Source: Vibrio maritimus (GTDB taxonomy: Bacteria > Pseudomonadota > Gammaproteobacteria > Enterobacterales > Vibrionaceae). From it: a DNA stretch of 64,000 nucleotides. The stretch spans positions 3,472,001 through 3,536,000 of the forward strand of contig NZ_CP090438.1 in assembly GCF_021441885.1 (NCBI RefSeq). Reading direction: 5' to 3'. Of this stretch, positions 45,494 through 56,228 are shown piece by piece (positions within the stretch are counted from its first letter, which is position 1; the number at the start of each line of letters is the position of its first letter). The notes below the pieces were generated by a model. That model made no database searches. It had not been told where the DNA came from and saw only the letters and a program-made list of their open reading frames with translations. The translations under genes were made by a program, and so were the position numbers.

Positions 45494-45569
45494 TGGTATC
45501 CCGTAGGGGAGTCGAACCCCTGTTACCGCCGTGAAAGGGCGGTGTCCTAGGCCTCTAGACGAACGGGAC
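45494..45569 (-). tRNA. tRNA-Glu (UUC)
   Basis: 76-nt cloverleaf with CCA; acceptor GTCCCGT/ACGGGAT, anticodon TTC. First spacer tRNA after 16S. Confidence 0.97.
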
Positions 45570-45658
45570 ACTAAGTTGTAAGTGTTGGGCACTTACATTA
45601 TCTCTTTACATCATAAACCATCAATCTGTGTGAACACTCATCGCAATAATCTTTCGTA

Positions 45659-47210
<1,552 letters not shown>

Positions 47211-47395
47211 AAGATTTTGTCGGCTCAATGAATACTGAACATTACATAAGTAATGTTTGAATTGACTGTGCTGAATCTTTCGATTCAATGGTCACTTCGT
47301 TTCATTGAAACCTAATTTGATACCGCTCTTTATTAAGAGAAATATCTAATTTGATTATCATCAACGAGTGCCCACACAGATTGATAGGTTTATAT

Positions 47396-47407
47396 TGTTA
47401 AAGAGCT
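47396..47407 (-). promoter_or_regulatory. boxA antitermination site of the rRNA leader
   Basis: AGCTCTTTAACA, one base from the boxA consensus, between promoter P2 and 16S. Confidence 0.85.
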
Positions 47408-47438
47408 TGTTTCAAAGCTTCCCTTGAAACGGACGGCC

Positions 47439-47466
47439 ATTTTAGCGAGATAAGTTTTCGTGTCAA
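47439..47466 (-). promoter_or_regulatory. rRNA operon promoter P2
   Basis: On the minus strand TTGACA (47461-47466), 16 bp, TAAAAT (47439-47444). Confidence 0.85.
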
Positions 47467-47563
47467 CCACTTTTTTCAACTTATTTTGCTAAGCTTCTTA
47501 GAAGCTTGTGACCTTCTGACTCGTTGGGGATTTCGTTGTCCTTTCCCGTGTCAGCGAGGGGGC

Positions 47564-47591
47564 ATTATAGAGATCGAAATCACATTGGCAA
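47564..47591 (-). promoter_or_regulatory. rRNA operon promoter P1
   Basis: TTGCCA (47586-47591), 16 bp, TATAAT (47564-47569), then the GC-rich discriminator GCCCCCTCGC expected of stringently controlled rrn P1. A-tracts upstream (47592-47660) would serve as UP element and Fis-binding region. Confidence 0.85.
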
Positions 47592-47710
47592 TACCCTAAA
47601 TGCAGTTTTTTCGCATTTTTTGTTTGCATGGTCATTTTTTGTGCTTTAGCGCTGTAAATTACTGCAATAACTCGCCAAAATAGCTCCATTCCACAGATTT
47701 AGAGACTGAT

Positions 47711-48259
47711 ATGACTTCAATTCGCAGTTACAAGGGCATTGAGCCACAATTAGACAGCTCCGTCTATATAGATGAAACCAGTGTTATCGTCGGCGATGTC
47801 CGCTTTGGTAAAGATGCCAGTGTTTGGCCCCTAGTGTCGGCGCGTGGTGATGTGAACCATATAGAAATAGGTGAGCGCACTAATATCCAAGACAACAGTG
47901 TATTGCACGTTACCCATAAGAATGCGGAAAACCCTGAAGGCTACCCATTACTCATAGGTAATGACGTTACTATCGGTCATAAGGTAATGCTGCATGGCTG
48001 CATCATCAAAGATAGGGTTCTTGTGGGTATGGGGAGCATCGTACTTGATGGCGCAACCATTGAGTCCGATGTGATGATAGGAGCAGGTTCGCTGGTGCCA
48101 CCTAATAAAGTTTTAGAAAGCGGCTACCTCTATGTAGGCAGTCCGGTCAAACAGGCTCGTCCTTTAACCGATAAAGAAAGAGCCTTTTTGCTGCGCTCTG
48201 CCAATAACTATGTGCAGAACAAAAATGACTATATGCAGGAAGTAACGATCATTCGTTAG
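47711..48259 (+). CDS. yrdA: Gamma-carbonic anhydrase family protein
   Basis: A 182-residue left-handed beta-helix protein built of hexapeptide repeats (IDETSVIVGDVRFGKDASVW to IGAGSLVPPNKVLESGYLYVGSP). The zinc histidines lie in HVTHKN and IGHKVMLHGCII. Family members form trimers; the YrdA branch often lacks clear carbonic anhydrase activity, so the reaction is not certain. Transcribed away from the rRNA operon and convergent with yrdB, whose stop overlaps its end by 4 bp. Confidence 0.92.
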   Translation: MTSIRSYKGIEPQLDSSVYIDETSVIVGDVRFGKDASVWPLVSARGDVNHIEIGERTNIQDNSVLHVTHKNAENPEGYPLLIGNDVTIGHKVMLHGCIIKDRVLVGMGSIVLDGATIESDVMIGAGSLVPPNKVLESGYLYVGSPVKQARPLTDKERAFLLRSANNYVQNKNDYMQEVTIIR

Positions 48260-48519
48260 TTAATGATAATGCGTCCCTGTTCATCGAAAGCCTCATCTTC
48301 AACGAGGCTTTCAGCTATCTCTTCTATATCAAAGCGCGCCGCTTCAAACTGCTCTAAGGCGTTTTCCTTGGAAACCTCACTGGAGTTATTAAGCTTACCC
48401 AGCTTGTCCAGACTCACCAAACAGATAATCAACATTCCAGCCTGCTGAGCATGAAACTCAACCATGCCGGCTTCCTCATTCCAAGTAAGCTGGTCAGAAA
48501 ACAAAATGGACTGATTCAT
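48256..48519 (-). CDS. yrdB: DUF1488 family protein (YrdB-like)
   Basis: An 87-residue small acidic protein with the DUF1488 look: N-terminal SILFSDQLTWNEEAGMVEFHAQQAGMLIICLVS strand pair, then a helix (ALEQFEAARFDIEEIAESLVEDE). Function unknown. It lies 4 bp downstream of aroE on the same strand, the conserved gammaproteobacterial aroE-yrdB order. Confidence 0.85.
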   Translation of the reverse strand: MNQSILFSDQLTWNEEAGMVEFHAQQAGMLIICLVSLDKLGKLNNSSEVSKENALEQFEAARFDIEEIAESLVEDEAFDEQGRIIIN

Positions 48520-48523
48520 TCGA

Positions 48524-49351
48524 TTAACCTTCTAGGTTCTTTCTTAGTTCTCGCAAGATCTGCTTAGTGCCTGGCCTCAAGCCTCGCCATAACATGAAGC
48601 TTTCGGCTGCTTGCCCCACTAGCATACCTAAACCATCATAAGCGAATCTTGCGCCAGAGTCCTTAGCCCATTGATTGAATGTCGTGAGCCCTTGACCATA
48701 AGTCATGTCATAACTCACGGTGTGGTTAGCAAAGATAGCACTGCTAACATCAGGAAGCTGTTTGTAGAGGCTGGTAGAAGAAGAGTTGATGACCACATCA
48801 TAGGCGTTTGCAATATCGCTCATTGGAACTGCTGCAATTGGGCCAAACTCATCAAAAAGCTCAGAGAGCTGCTGTGCTTTTTCAAAAGTACGGTTGGTGA
48901 TGGTTATAGATGCGGGCTTTTGATCGAGAAGTGGCTTGAGAACACCTCGAGCAGCACCACCAGCACCAATCACTAAGATAGATGCGCCTTCTAGCTGAAC
49001 TTGGTGTTGTAGCAGATCTTGAACCAAGCCTTCGCCGTCGGTGTTATCTCCAATGATTTCGCCGTCATCGAGTTTCTTGAGTGTATTGACCGCGCCAGCA
49101 AGCTGCGCGCGTTCGGTCAGACGACCAGCGAACTGATAAGCGTCTTCTTTAAATGGTGCGGTAATGTTGCACCCTTTGCCACCCGATAGAAAAAAGTCCG
49201 TTGCTGCTTGCTTGAAGCCTTCAGGTTCTGGTTCTTGGCGACCATACTCTAGGTTTTGCGAGGTTTGTCGTGCGAAAAGTGTATGAATATACGGTGACTT
49301 ACTTTGTGAAATGGGGTTACCAAATACAACGTACTGATCGGGCTTGCTCAT
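48524..49351 (-). CDS. aroE: Shikimate dehydrogenase
   Basis: NADPH-dependent reduction of 3-dehydroshikimate to shikimate in aromatic amino acid synthesis; 275 residues. Substrate-binding NPISQSKSP (residues about 12-20), catalytic Lys in NITAPFKEDAY, NTDGEG, and the nucleotide-binding GAGGAARGV. Followed by yrdB; hemF lies 117 bp upstream. Confidence 0.96.
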   Translation of the reverse strand: MSKPDQYVVFGNPISQSKSPYIHTLFARQTSQNLEYGRQEPEPEGFKQAATDFFLSGGKGCNITAPFKEDAYQFAGRLTERAQLAGAVNTLKKLDDGEIIGDNTDGEGLVQDLLQHQVQLEGASILVIGAGGAARGVLKPLLDQKPASITITNRTFEKAQQLSELFDEFGPIAAVPMSDIANAYDVVINSSSTSLYKQLPDVSSAIFANHTVSYDMTYGQGLTTFNQWAKDSGARFAYDGLGMLVGQAAESFMLWRGLRPGTKQILRELRKNLEG

Positions 49352-49467
49352 GTCTGTGCCTACTGTCCTTGCCTAATGGGTGCCGAAAGGTATAGCTCGA
49401 CACTATCATTTCGACACACATTCGCCAAGTTGAACCATGGCTATTTGAACTGTGGCTATCCGCTCAA

Positions 49468-50373
49468 TTACCACTCTCTAGGTTGTAGATAGTCGCTATA
49501 CAGCTTCGCCTCGGCACTTCCCTCTTCTGGTTGGTAACTGTATTCCCAACGAGCCAATGGAGGCATCGACATCAGAATGGACTCTGTACGGCCGCCACTT
49601 TGCAAGCCAAACAGCGTCCCACGATCATAAACAAGATTAAACTCTACATAGCGTCCGCGACGATACAATTGGAAATTGCGCTCGCGTTCACCATAAGACT
49701 CATCTTTGCGCTTCTCGACTATAGGCAAGTAAGCATCGGTATACCCATTACCTACCGCCTGCATGTAGGCAAATGAGCGCTCAAATCCCCACTGGTTGAG
49801 ATCATCAAAGAATAAGCCACCTACACCACGAGTTTCATTTCGATGCGGCAAGAAGAAGTAATCATCACACCACTTCTTATGCTCTGCATAGACTTCTTCG
49901 CCAAATGGCTGACAGATTTGCTTAGCGGTATCATGCCAGTGCTGGCAATCCTCTTCGAACGGATAAAAAGGTGTCAGGTCAAAGCCTCCACCAAACCACC
50001 AAATCGGATCTTCTCCCTCTTTTTCTGCAATAAAAAAGCGCACATTGGCATGTGAGGTAGGGATATAAGGGTTTTTAGGGTGAATCACTAGCGAAACCCC
50101 CATCGCTTCAAACTTACGCCCGGCTAGCTCTGGTCGGTGAGCCGTTGCGGAAGCGGGCATCTTGTCGCCAAACACGTGTGAGAAGTTCACGCCGCCTTGC
50201 TCAAACACGTGGCCGTCTTTCATCACTCGACTGCGACCACCGCCACCTTGCTCTCGTTGCCACTCATCTTGTTGAAAGGTAGCGACACCGTCTTGTTGCT
50301 CTAGCTTTTGGCAGATATCGTCTTGAAGCTGAAGTAGAAACGCTTTGACTTGATGTTTATCGACTTGCTGCAC
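49468..50373 (-). CDS. hemF: Oxygen-dependent coproporphyrinogen III oxidase
   Basis: Oxidatively decarboxylates coproporphyrinogen III to protoporphyrinogen IX in haem synthesis, using molecular oxygen. 301 residues. Family blocks: GGGGRSRVMKDGHVFEQGGVNFSHV, WWFGGGFDLTPFYPFEEDC, RGVGGLFFDDLN and YRRGRYVEFNLVYDRGTLFGLQSGGRTESILMS. Nine bp downstream of tsaC; the tsaC-hemF-aroE order is typical of Vibrio and enterics. Confidence 0.97.
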   Translation of the reverse strand: MQQVDKHQVKAFLLQLQDDICQKLEQQDGVATFQQDEWQREQGGGGRSRVMKDGHVFEQGGVNFSHVFGDKMPASATAHRPELAGRKFEAMGVSLVIHPKNPYIPTSHANVRFFIAEKEGEDPIWWFGGGFDLTPFYPFEEDCQHWHDTAKQICQPFGEEVYAEHKKWCDDYFFLPHRNETRGVGGLFFDDLNQWGFERSFAYMQAVGNGYTDAYLPIVEKRKDESYGERERNFQLYRRGRYVEFNLVYDRGTLFGLQSGGRTESILMSMPPLARWEYSYQPEEGSAEAKLYSDYLQPREW

Positions 50374-50382
50374 AGGGTCTCC

Positions 50383-50940
50383 TTAACCTTGTCTTAGTAC
50401 TTTTAAGGTGCGCGCATCGCGGATTTCACTAGGCTTGTTTCGACCGCCGGTTTCACCCTCGAGAATAGCCACTAATCGGTCACCGAGCTGCTCTTTCACT
50501 TCTTCTGTCGTCATGCATGATGGCATACCGGAAAGGTTAGCACTGGTTGAGGTAATCGGCTTGCCGTAGGCCAAACACAGCTTTTGCACCAGTTGATGGT
50601 CGGTCACGCGCACCGCAATGGTATCAAAAGCACCGCTTAACCAAGAAGAGACACGAGAGCTGGCTGGCATGATCCAGGTATAAGGCCCTGGCCAGGTCTG
50701 TTGAACACTCTCAAGCTGTTGCTGCGTTAGTTGTGTTTCATCTATATAGGGACGCAGCTGTTCAAAATTGGCCGCGATGAGGATAAGACCTTTCTCTACC
50801 GGACGCTCTTTTACTGCCAGCAGTTTTTCAATCGCCTTAGTATCATCAGGGTCACATCCAACACCGAACACACCTTCCGTTGGATAAGCAATTACTTCAC
50901 CGGATTGAAGCGCCGCAACTGTGGTTTGAAAATTATCCAC
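50383..50940 (-). CDS. tsaC: Threonylcarbamoyl-AMP synthase TsaC
   Basis: Makes L-threonylcarbamoyladenylate for the t6A37 modification of ANN-decoding tRNAs. 185 residues, the short YrdC form without the Sua5 C-terminal domain. The YPTEGVFGVGCDP opening, KERP basic motif and STSANLSG block are the substrate-binding signature. First gene of the minus-strand tsaC-hemF-aroE-yrdB run, divergent from purEK. Confidence 0.95.
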   Translation of the reverse strand: MDNFQTTVAALQSGEVIAYPTEGVFGVGCDPDDTKAIEKLLAVKERPVEKGLILIAANFEQLRPYIDETQLTQQQLESVQQTWPGPYTWIMPASSRVSSWLSGAFDTIAVRVTDHQLVQKLCLAYGKPITSTSANLSGMPSCMTTEEVKEQLGDRLVAILEGETGGRNKPSEIRDARTLKVLRQG

Positions 50941-51041
50941 CGAGACTTCCTTTTATTAAAAGCTAAACAATTATTTTACATTTCAACGGCACTATGCTCA
51001 AAAGCCGGGTGAGAATCCAGAAAAAAACACAAAATTCACCC

Positions 51042-51079
51042 ACGCAAACGTTTTCCTAAGAAAAAAATCCTCGTATAAT
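51042..51079 (+). promoter_or_regulatory. purE promoter with PurR box
   Basis: ACGCAAACGTTTTCCT (51042-51057) closely matches the PurR operator ACGCAAACGTTTGCGT and overlaps the -35 region of a TATAAT (51074-51079), implying purine repression of purEK. Confidence 0.85.
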
Positions 51080-51123
51080 GCGCGCAAATTAGTCCATTTG
51101 CACACGCCTTGAAGGAGCTTCGG

Positions 51124-51609
51124 ATGAAAGTCGGCATTATTATGGGTTCAAAATCAGATTGGCCAACCATGAAACTTGCAGCAGAAATGCTGGATCAGTT
51201 TGGTGTGGATTATGAAACCAAGGTTGTTTCTGCTCACCGTACACCGCAACTACTCGCTGACTACGCGACCTCTGCTAAAGAGCGTGGCATCTCAGTTATC
51301 ATCGCCGGCGCCGGCGGTGCTGCACACCTTCCAGGTATGGCTGCAGCATTCACAAGTGTTCCTGTATTAGGCGTTCCAGTTCAAAGCCGTGCTCTAAAAG
51401 GCATGGACTCATTACTGTCTATCGTGCAAATGCCAAAAGGCATTGCGGTTGGCACACTGGCAATTGGTGAAGCAGGTGCAGCAAATGCTGGTATCCTAGC
51501 TGCGCAAATCATTGGTGTTCACGATAATACCGTGATGGAAAAAGTTGAAGCGTTCCGCAGCCAACAAACAGAAACCGTACTTGCTAATCCAGATCCTTCT
51601 GAGGACTAA
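51124..51609 (+). CDS. purE: N5-carboxyaminoimidazole ribonucleotide mutase
   Basis: Class I PurE, moves the carboxyl group from N5-CAIR to CAIR in purine synthesis. 161 residues. GSKSDWPTM (residues 8-16), SAHRTP, and the glycine-rich AGAGGAAHLPGM block form the active site. ATG 51124 is 6 nt after AAGGAG; an upstream TTG is discounted. Two bp from purK. Confidence 0.97.
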   Translation: MKVGIIMGSKSDWPTMKLAAEMLDQFGVDYETKVVSAHRTPQLLADYATSAKERGISVIIAGAGGAAHLPGMAAAFTSVPVLGVPVQSRALKGMDSLLSIVQMPKGIAVGTLAIGEAGAANAGILAAQIIGVHDNTVMEKVEAFRSQQTETVLANPDPSED

Positions 51610-51611
51610 TA

Positions 51612-52742
51612 ATGAAACACGTACTGGTTCTAGGGGCCGGACAACTGGCACGTATGATGTCACTGGCTGGCGCTCCATTGAATATTCAAATCTCCGCATT
51701 TGACGTGCGTAGCGAGAATATCGTTCACCCGCTAACACTTGAAGTTTTAGGTAACGGTCTAGAGCAGGCTATCGCTCAAGCTGATGTGATTACTGCTGAG
51801 TTCGAACATATTCCACATGACGTGCTCGCAATCTGTGAGAAGAGTGGCAAGTTCCTACCTTCGACAGAGGCCATCAAAGCCGGTGGTGACCGTCGCATAG
51901 AGAAAGCACTTCTCGACAATGCCGGAGTGAAGAACGCTAAATACGCTGTCATCAACACACGCGCTGATTTCGACGCGGCTATTGAGCATGTTGGCCTTCC
52001 AATGGTGCTCAAAAGCGCTTTAGGCGGATACGATGGTAAAGGCCAGTGGCGATTGAAAACGCTTGATGACGTCGATGCTATCTGGACCGAAATGGCACAG
52101 TGCATTGCTGAATCAGACAGCCAAGCCATTGTTGCCGAGGAGTTTGTTCCTTTCCAACGGGAAGTCTCATTGGTTGGTGCTCGCAATAAGCAAGGTGAGA
52201 TTGCTATCTATCCACTGGCTGAAAATGTGCACACCGATGGCGTATTGACACTATCTACTGCGATTGATGAACGTGAACTTCAAGCACAAGCGGCACAGAT
52301 GTTTACCGCTGTTGCTGAGTCTCTGGACTATGTGGGTGTACTCGCGCTTGAATTCTTCGATGTCAATGGTCAGTTGCTTGTCAACGAGATCGCTCCTCGC
52401 GTGCACAACTCTGGGCATTGGACTCAGCAAGGTGCTGATACGTGTCAGTTCGAAAACCACCTACGCGCAGTATGCGATATGCCGCTGGGCTCGACACAAG
52501 CCATTCGCACGACATCAATGGTAAACATTTTGGGTGAAGATACCCTGCCAGAAGCCGTGCATGCTCTGACTGGCTGCCACGTGCACTGGTATGGTAAAGA
52601 CAAACGTGCTGGTCGTAAGATGGGTCACATCAATGTGACTGCAGACGACAAAGCCGCGTTAAAAGCGCAGCTGCTTGCCTTGTCTGAACTCCTAGATGAG
52701 ACCGCTTTTCCTGCACTTAAACCAGCCGCTGAAGCACTTTAA
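51612..52742 (+). CDS. purK: N5-carboxyaminoimidazole ribonucleotide synthase
   Basis: ATP-grasp enzyme that carboxylates AIR with bicarbonate, giving the PurE substrate; 376 residues. N-terminal LGAGQLARMMSLAGAPL, ATP-grasp lysine in VLKSALGGYDGKGQW, EEFVPFQREVSLVGAR, and NEIAPRVHNSGHWTQ. In operon with purE and ended by a strong hairpin. Confidence 0.97.
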   Translation: MKHVLVLGAGQLARMMSLAGAPLNIQISAFDVRSENIVHPLTLEVLGNGLEQAIAQADVITAEFEHIPHDVLAICEKSGKFLPSTEAIKAGGDRRIEKALLDNAGVKNAKYAVINTRADFDAAIEHVGLPMVLKSALGGYDGKGQWRLKTLDDVDAIWTEMAQCIAESDSQAIVAEEFVPFQREVSLVGARNKQGEIAIYPLAENVHTDGVLTLSTAIDERELQAQAAQMFTAVAESLDYVGVLALEFFDVNGQLLVNEIAPRVHNSGHWTQQGADTCQFENHLRAVCDMPLGSTQAIRTTSMVNILGEDTLPEAVHALTGCHVHWYGKDKRAGRKMGHINVTADDKAALKAQLLALSELLDETAFPALKPAAEAL

Positions 52743-52764
52743 GCTTGGTTAAACGCTAGAATTT

Positions 52765-52792
52765 AAAACGGCTCCCATTGGGAGCCGTTTTG
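52765..52792. terminator. Terminator between purK and the zinc-finger gene
   Basis: AAAACGGCTCCC-ATT-GGGAGCCGTTTT, bidirectional by symmetry, 22 bp after the purK stop. Confidence 0.9.
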
Positions 52793-53371
52793 TTATTCGC
52801 TTTCTTGCACTTTATGGCAGCGCCTTGACGCGCACTCAAGTACCGTACCTGATGCCCGCTTCTTTTCTACCAACAACTCAAAACCACAATACTGACAGTG
52901 CCCCTCGACTGGAGGGTGATTAACTGCGAACTTACACTTCGGATACTGATCGCAGGCATAAAAGGCCTTGCCAAAGCGCGACTTTCTCTCTGTCAGCGCG
53001 CCTTTAGCACATTCCGGACAGGAGACCGTCGCTTGGGTTGGTTGCTCTGGCTCTTCTTGCTTGTTGGGTGATTGAATAAAATGACATTCTGGGTAGTTAC
53101 TGCAGCCGATAAACATTCCAAATCGTCCTTGGCGCAGCAGTAGCTCTGAGCCACAGTCAGGGCACGCTACACCTAACTCTTTGATGATATGACCATCATT
53201 TTGATGCAAGGGTTTAATGTAATCGCAGCTAGGGTACTGGTCGCAACCTAGAAAAGGGCCGTGTTTGCCATTTTTAAGGATCAGCTTACCAGCGTCACAT
53301 TGAGGACACGGCTCATGATCCAGTGCATGCTCATGAGCCGAGAAAAGTTGATTGTCGATTTTACCACTCAT
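52793..53371 (-). CDS. yrdD: Topoisomerase-type C4 zinc-finger protein (YrdD-like)
   Basis: A 192-residue protein made of four zinc modules: CPQCD...CDQYPSC, CPDCG...CSNYPEC, CPECA...CDQYPKC and a last CQYCG...CASRRC. The first three match the C-terminal DNA-binding ribbons of topoisomerase I without the catalytic part, so it is a DNA-binding protein of unknown role. Upstream smg-dprA are on the same strand, the usual dprA-smg-yrdD order. Confidence 0.9.
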   Translation of the reverse strand: MSGKIDNQLFSAHEHALDHEPCPQCDAGKLILKNGKHGPFLGCDQYPSCDYIKPLHQNDGHIIKELGVACPDCGSELLLRQGRFGMFIGCSNYPECHFIQSPNKQEEPEQPTQATVSCPECAKGALTERKSRFGKAFYACDQYPKCKFAVNHPPVEGHCQYCGFELLVEKKRASGTVLECASRRCHKVQESE

Positions 53372-53416
53372 GGTGTTCTCTTAACGCAAGCAACCCAATT
53401 GATTGGGCTGGGAGGA

Positions 53417-53893
53417 TTAATGCACCACACCTCGTTCAGCGGTGTAGATGAGTTCTTCCATGAGAGTGTACGCGTTTTCGTTGCCTGGAACATTGAACAA
53501 AACCATTAAAATGATCCATTTCAGGTCATCGAGCTCAAAGTCGTTGGTTTCCAGTCCCATTACACGGTCGATAACCATTTCACGGGTTTCTGTGGTCAGT
53601 ACACCAATCTGTTCTAAGAACATCAATAGTCCACGACTTTTCACATCCATGCGCGTCATTTCTTGAGCAGTGTAGATTCGTGTCGAGGTCGCGGCACTCA
53701 TCGCAATGGCGGAGTGATTGTCGGTGTTTTGCAGCTCAGCTAGATCCTCAAGCCATTCGAGTGCCTTGTAGATATCTTTTTGCTTAAAGCCTGCTCTTAA
53801 CAGCTCATCCTCAAGTTCGTCTTGGTCAACCTGCAGATCTGCATCGCTATGCACGTAGGTTTCGAACAGGTACATCAGTATGTCCATCATCAT
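53417..53893 (-). CDS. smg: Smg family protein (DUF494)
   Basis: A 158-residue acidic protein with the Smg start MMMDILMYLFETYVHSDADL and helical repeats through to LYTAERG-type end. Function not established. Two bp from dprA and probably co-transcribed. Confidence 0.92.
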   Translation of the reverse strand: MMMDILMYLFETYVHSDADLQVDQDELEDELLRAGFKQKDIYKALEWLEDLAELQNTDNHSAIAMSAATSTRIYTAQEMTRMDVKSRGLLMFLEQIGVLTTETREMVIDRVMGLETNDFELDDLKWIILMVLFNVPGNENAYTLMEELIYTAERGVVH

Positions 53894-53895
53894 AG

Positions 53896-55005
53896 CTAGC
53901 CTCTCCCCTTAAGAATATAACCACCGTTTACAGCAACAACATGACCCGATAATTCGAGCTCTAAAAGCTGTTGCATGACCTCTTGAACAGGAATATGGGT
54001 CTTTTGCGCCAAAATATCAACCGGCGTTGCCTCTATTCCTACGTTAGCCAACAGATCTGCAAATGGCAATTCTTCTTTATCAATAACTTGGTCAAAAAGT
54101 GTTGGTTGTACTTTTTTAGACCAGTTAGACAGAGATTCTATTTCACACAATACATCTTCAACACTTTGTACGAGACAGGCACCGGTTCGTATTAATGAAT
54201 GGCAACCTGAGTGATAGGCATGACGAATAGAACCAGGAACGGCAAAAACTTCACGTCCTTGCTCCGCTGCATATTTTGCGGTTATCAGTGAGCCACTTTT
54301 CTCGGCCGCTTCCACCACCACGACACCGAGCGATAGCCCGCTGACAATTCTATTTCGTCTCGGAAAGTGCTCGGCTCTCGGCTTTATCCACGGAAGATGT
54401 TCACTCACCAAGGCTCCTTGCTGAGCAACCCTTTGCGCGAGGGAACGGTGGCGGGCTGGATAAATAGAGCCTAGCCCTGAGCCCAATACCGCTATGGTTT
54501 TCCCGCATGCATCTAGTGCGCCCTGATGTGCATGGCCATCAATTCCGAGTGCCAGACCACTTGTCACGCAGTAGCCATACCGAACAAACTCAGCCGCAAA
54601 GCTGCGCGCGGTTTCGAGCCCCCCTGAGCTCGCATTTCGGCTGCCTACCATGGCGATTTGCTGATCGGACAACACACTCACATCGCCTTGGACATAAAGA
54701 ATAGGAGGGCAGCCCTTAGACTCACGCAATAATGGCGGATAGTGCTCATCTTGATGGATTAAGATGTGGTTGTCGGCACAATTGCTCCATTCCATCGCTT
54801 TATGTGCAAGCTCAACTGACTTACGCCGAATAAAGCTCACTTGATTTGGCTTGAGCCCTATCGCAGATAAGGTTTGTTCATCTGACTCCACAATGTTGCG
54901 CGGGTCATCAACGGCTAGCAGCTTATAGAACGTGACGGGACCAATTCCCGGACACAGGGAGAGGCGGAGCCAAGCTACTCTCGTATTATCATCCATAGCA
55001 TTCAT
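53896..55005 (-). CDS. dprA: DNA processing protein DprA
   Basis: Binds incoming single-stranded DNA during natural transformation and loads RecA; 369 residues. An N-terminal SAM-like part (LRLSLCPGIGPVTFYKLL), the Rossmann core (MVGSRNASSGGLETA, VTSGLALGIDGHAHQGAL, VLGSGLGSIYP, EHLPWIKPRAEHFPRRNRI, VVVEAAEKSGSL), and a C-terminal winged-helix region (VQEVMQQLLELELSGHV). Consistent with chitin-induced competence in Vibrio, given the chitinase-like gene elsewhere in the window. Confidence 0.95.
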   Translation of the reverse strand: MNAMDDNTRVAWLRLSLCPGIGPVTFYKLLAVDDPRNIVESDEQTLSAIGLKPNQVSFIRRKSVELAHKAMEWSNCADNHILIHQDEHYPPLLRESKGCPPILYVQGDVSVLSDQQIAMVGSRNASSGGLETARSFAAEFVRYGYCVTSGLALGIDGHAHQGALDACGKTIAVLGSGLGSIYPARHRSLAQRVAQQGALVSEHLPWIKPRAEHFPRRNRIVSGLSLGVVVVEAAEKSGSLITAKYAAEQGREVFAVPGSIRHAYHSGCHSLIRTGACLVQSVEDVLCEIESLSNWSKKVQPTLFDQVIDKEELPFADLLANVGIEATPVDILAQKTHIPVQEVMQQLLELELSGHVVAVNGGYILKGRG

Positions 55006-55033
55006 CCATACCTTTCATCAATAGCATGGCCCA

Positions 55034-56113
55034 TTAACTGGTCGGCGTTTTATCAGGATTAGCCACGATGGTTTGGCGAGTAATGGGCTCACTGGCCTCG
55101 GTAATGAGAGCGATACTGAAAAACGGATAGCTGCGAATCACCACAAGATGCCCAATTTCTATCGTCGGCAATTGTTGTGATAGCCCTTCGTGGTAGGTGT
55201 CAGTCAATCCGTGCTCCCCTTGAGCGAACTGAAACGCCTGTGCCGGTCTCACCAGTGTGTAGCTACTCCCTTGCTCAATACCAGACACAAACCCGTGATT
55301 AAGTACCACCGCCTGACCTCGAACCGCATAATGGGTGGCTTCCATCATGCCAACGATAGCAAGTCCATCGACGGGTATTCCGGCGTGAGGTTCAAAAGAT
55401 TGGAGATGTTCAGGCGTTTGAATCGACGACAGAGGAATCACCACATCCTGTTGTTTAACTTCATGAATGAGCCTTTCAATCTCAAGTGTTGTGATGTCAG
55501 CACTTTGTGTTTTCGTCTTCGCGACTGCCACCATCCTAACCTGCTGCATACTGTACTCTGGTTGCAATGCAGAGAATGTTTGGCTTACGCGGTAAATAGC
55601 CCAATCGGTCTCATTACCTTGATAGTTGATATAAACATCATCTTGCGCGGTGACATACTTTAGCCCGTTGCTGGAGCCAATCACTTTGGGAAAATCTCGC
55701 AGCTCACTACTTAAGACCAATCCTTCTGTGCGTGTATAGCGAGCTTGCGTTATCGCGTTAATTGCAGCGATTGGTGCTTTGCTCGCGATTTGAATTCTCG
55801 GCGATAGCTTCTCAAGTTTTTTATGAGTCAATCTTGGCTGCCCATCGACCCAGCTCAGCGACAATCGATCACCAGGATAAATAAGGTGTGGATTATGGAT
55901 GTGTCTATTCTTTCCCCAGAGTTCTGGCCAGCGCCACGGAGAGTGCAGATAAAGGCTGGAAATAGCCCAGAGCGTGTCGCCCTTTCTCACTTCGTAGAGT
56001 GAAGGGGCTTGGTCTTTTAAGGTGAGTGAATTATCAGCGAGAGTAGGAAAACCTAAGACGAGCGTGACGACAACAATGTAACCCCTCAATAACAGCACAT
56101 TTCCCTGCTTCAT
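55034..56113 (-). CDS. LysM peptidoglycan-binding protein
   Basis: Exported protein of about 359 residues. A hydrophobic signal segment (LLLRGYIVVVTLVLGFPTLA) precedes a LysM domain (YEVRKGDTLWAISSLYLHSPWRWPELWGKN to NPHLIYPGDRLSLSW), which binds peptidoglycan glycan. The remaining 250 residues are beta-rich with no catalytic motif seen. Conserved beside dprA and def in gammaproteobacteria; role unknown, perhaps envelope maintenance. The ATG ending at 56113 is 9 nt from AAGGA; an upstream TTG would add nine residues. Confidence 0.85.
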   Translation of the reverse strand: MKQGNVLLLRGYIVVVTLVLGFPTLADNSLTLKDQAPSLYEVRKGDTLWAISSLYLHSPWRWPELWGKNRHIHNPHLIYPGDRLSLSWVDGQPRLTHKKLEKLSPRIQIASKAPIAAINAITQARYTRTEGLVLSSELRDFPKVIGSSNGLKYVTAQDDVYINYQGNETDWAIYRVSQTFSALQPEYSMQQVRMVAVAKTKTQSADITTLEIERLIHEVKQQDVVIPLSSIQTPEHLQSFEPHAGIPVDGLAIVGMMEATHYAVRGQAVVLNHGFVSGIEQGSSYTLVRPAQAFQFAQGEHGLTDTYHEGLSQQLPTIEIGHLVVIRSYPFFSIALITEASEPITRQTIVANPDKTPTS

Positions 56114-56228
56114 ACACCGCAATCCTTCGCTTTGTTTCAAGGGATGCTGTCATTTAGGTTGGAAAATGTCTAGAATTGAACCAACGAAGTCCAAGCCTAT
56201 TCGGCACAGTTCAACATTTTGAGTGTAT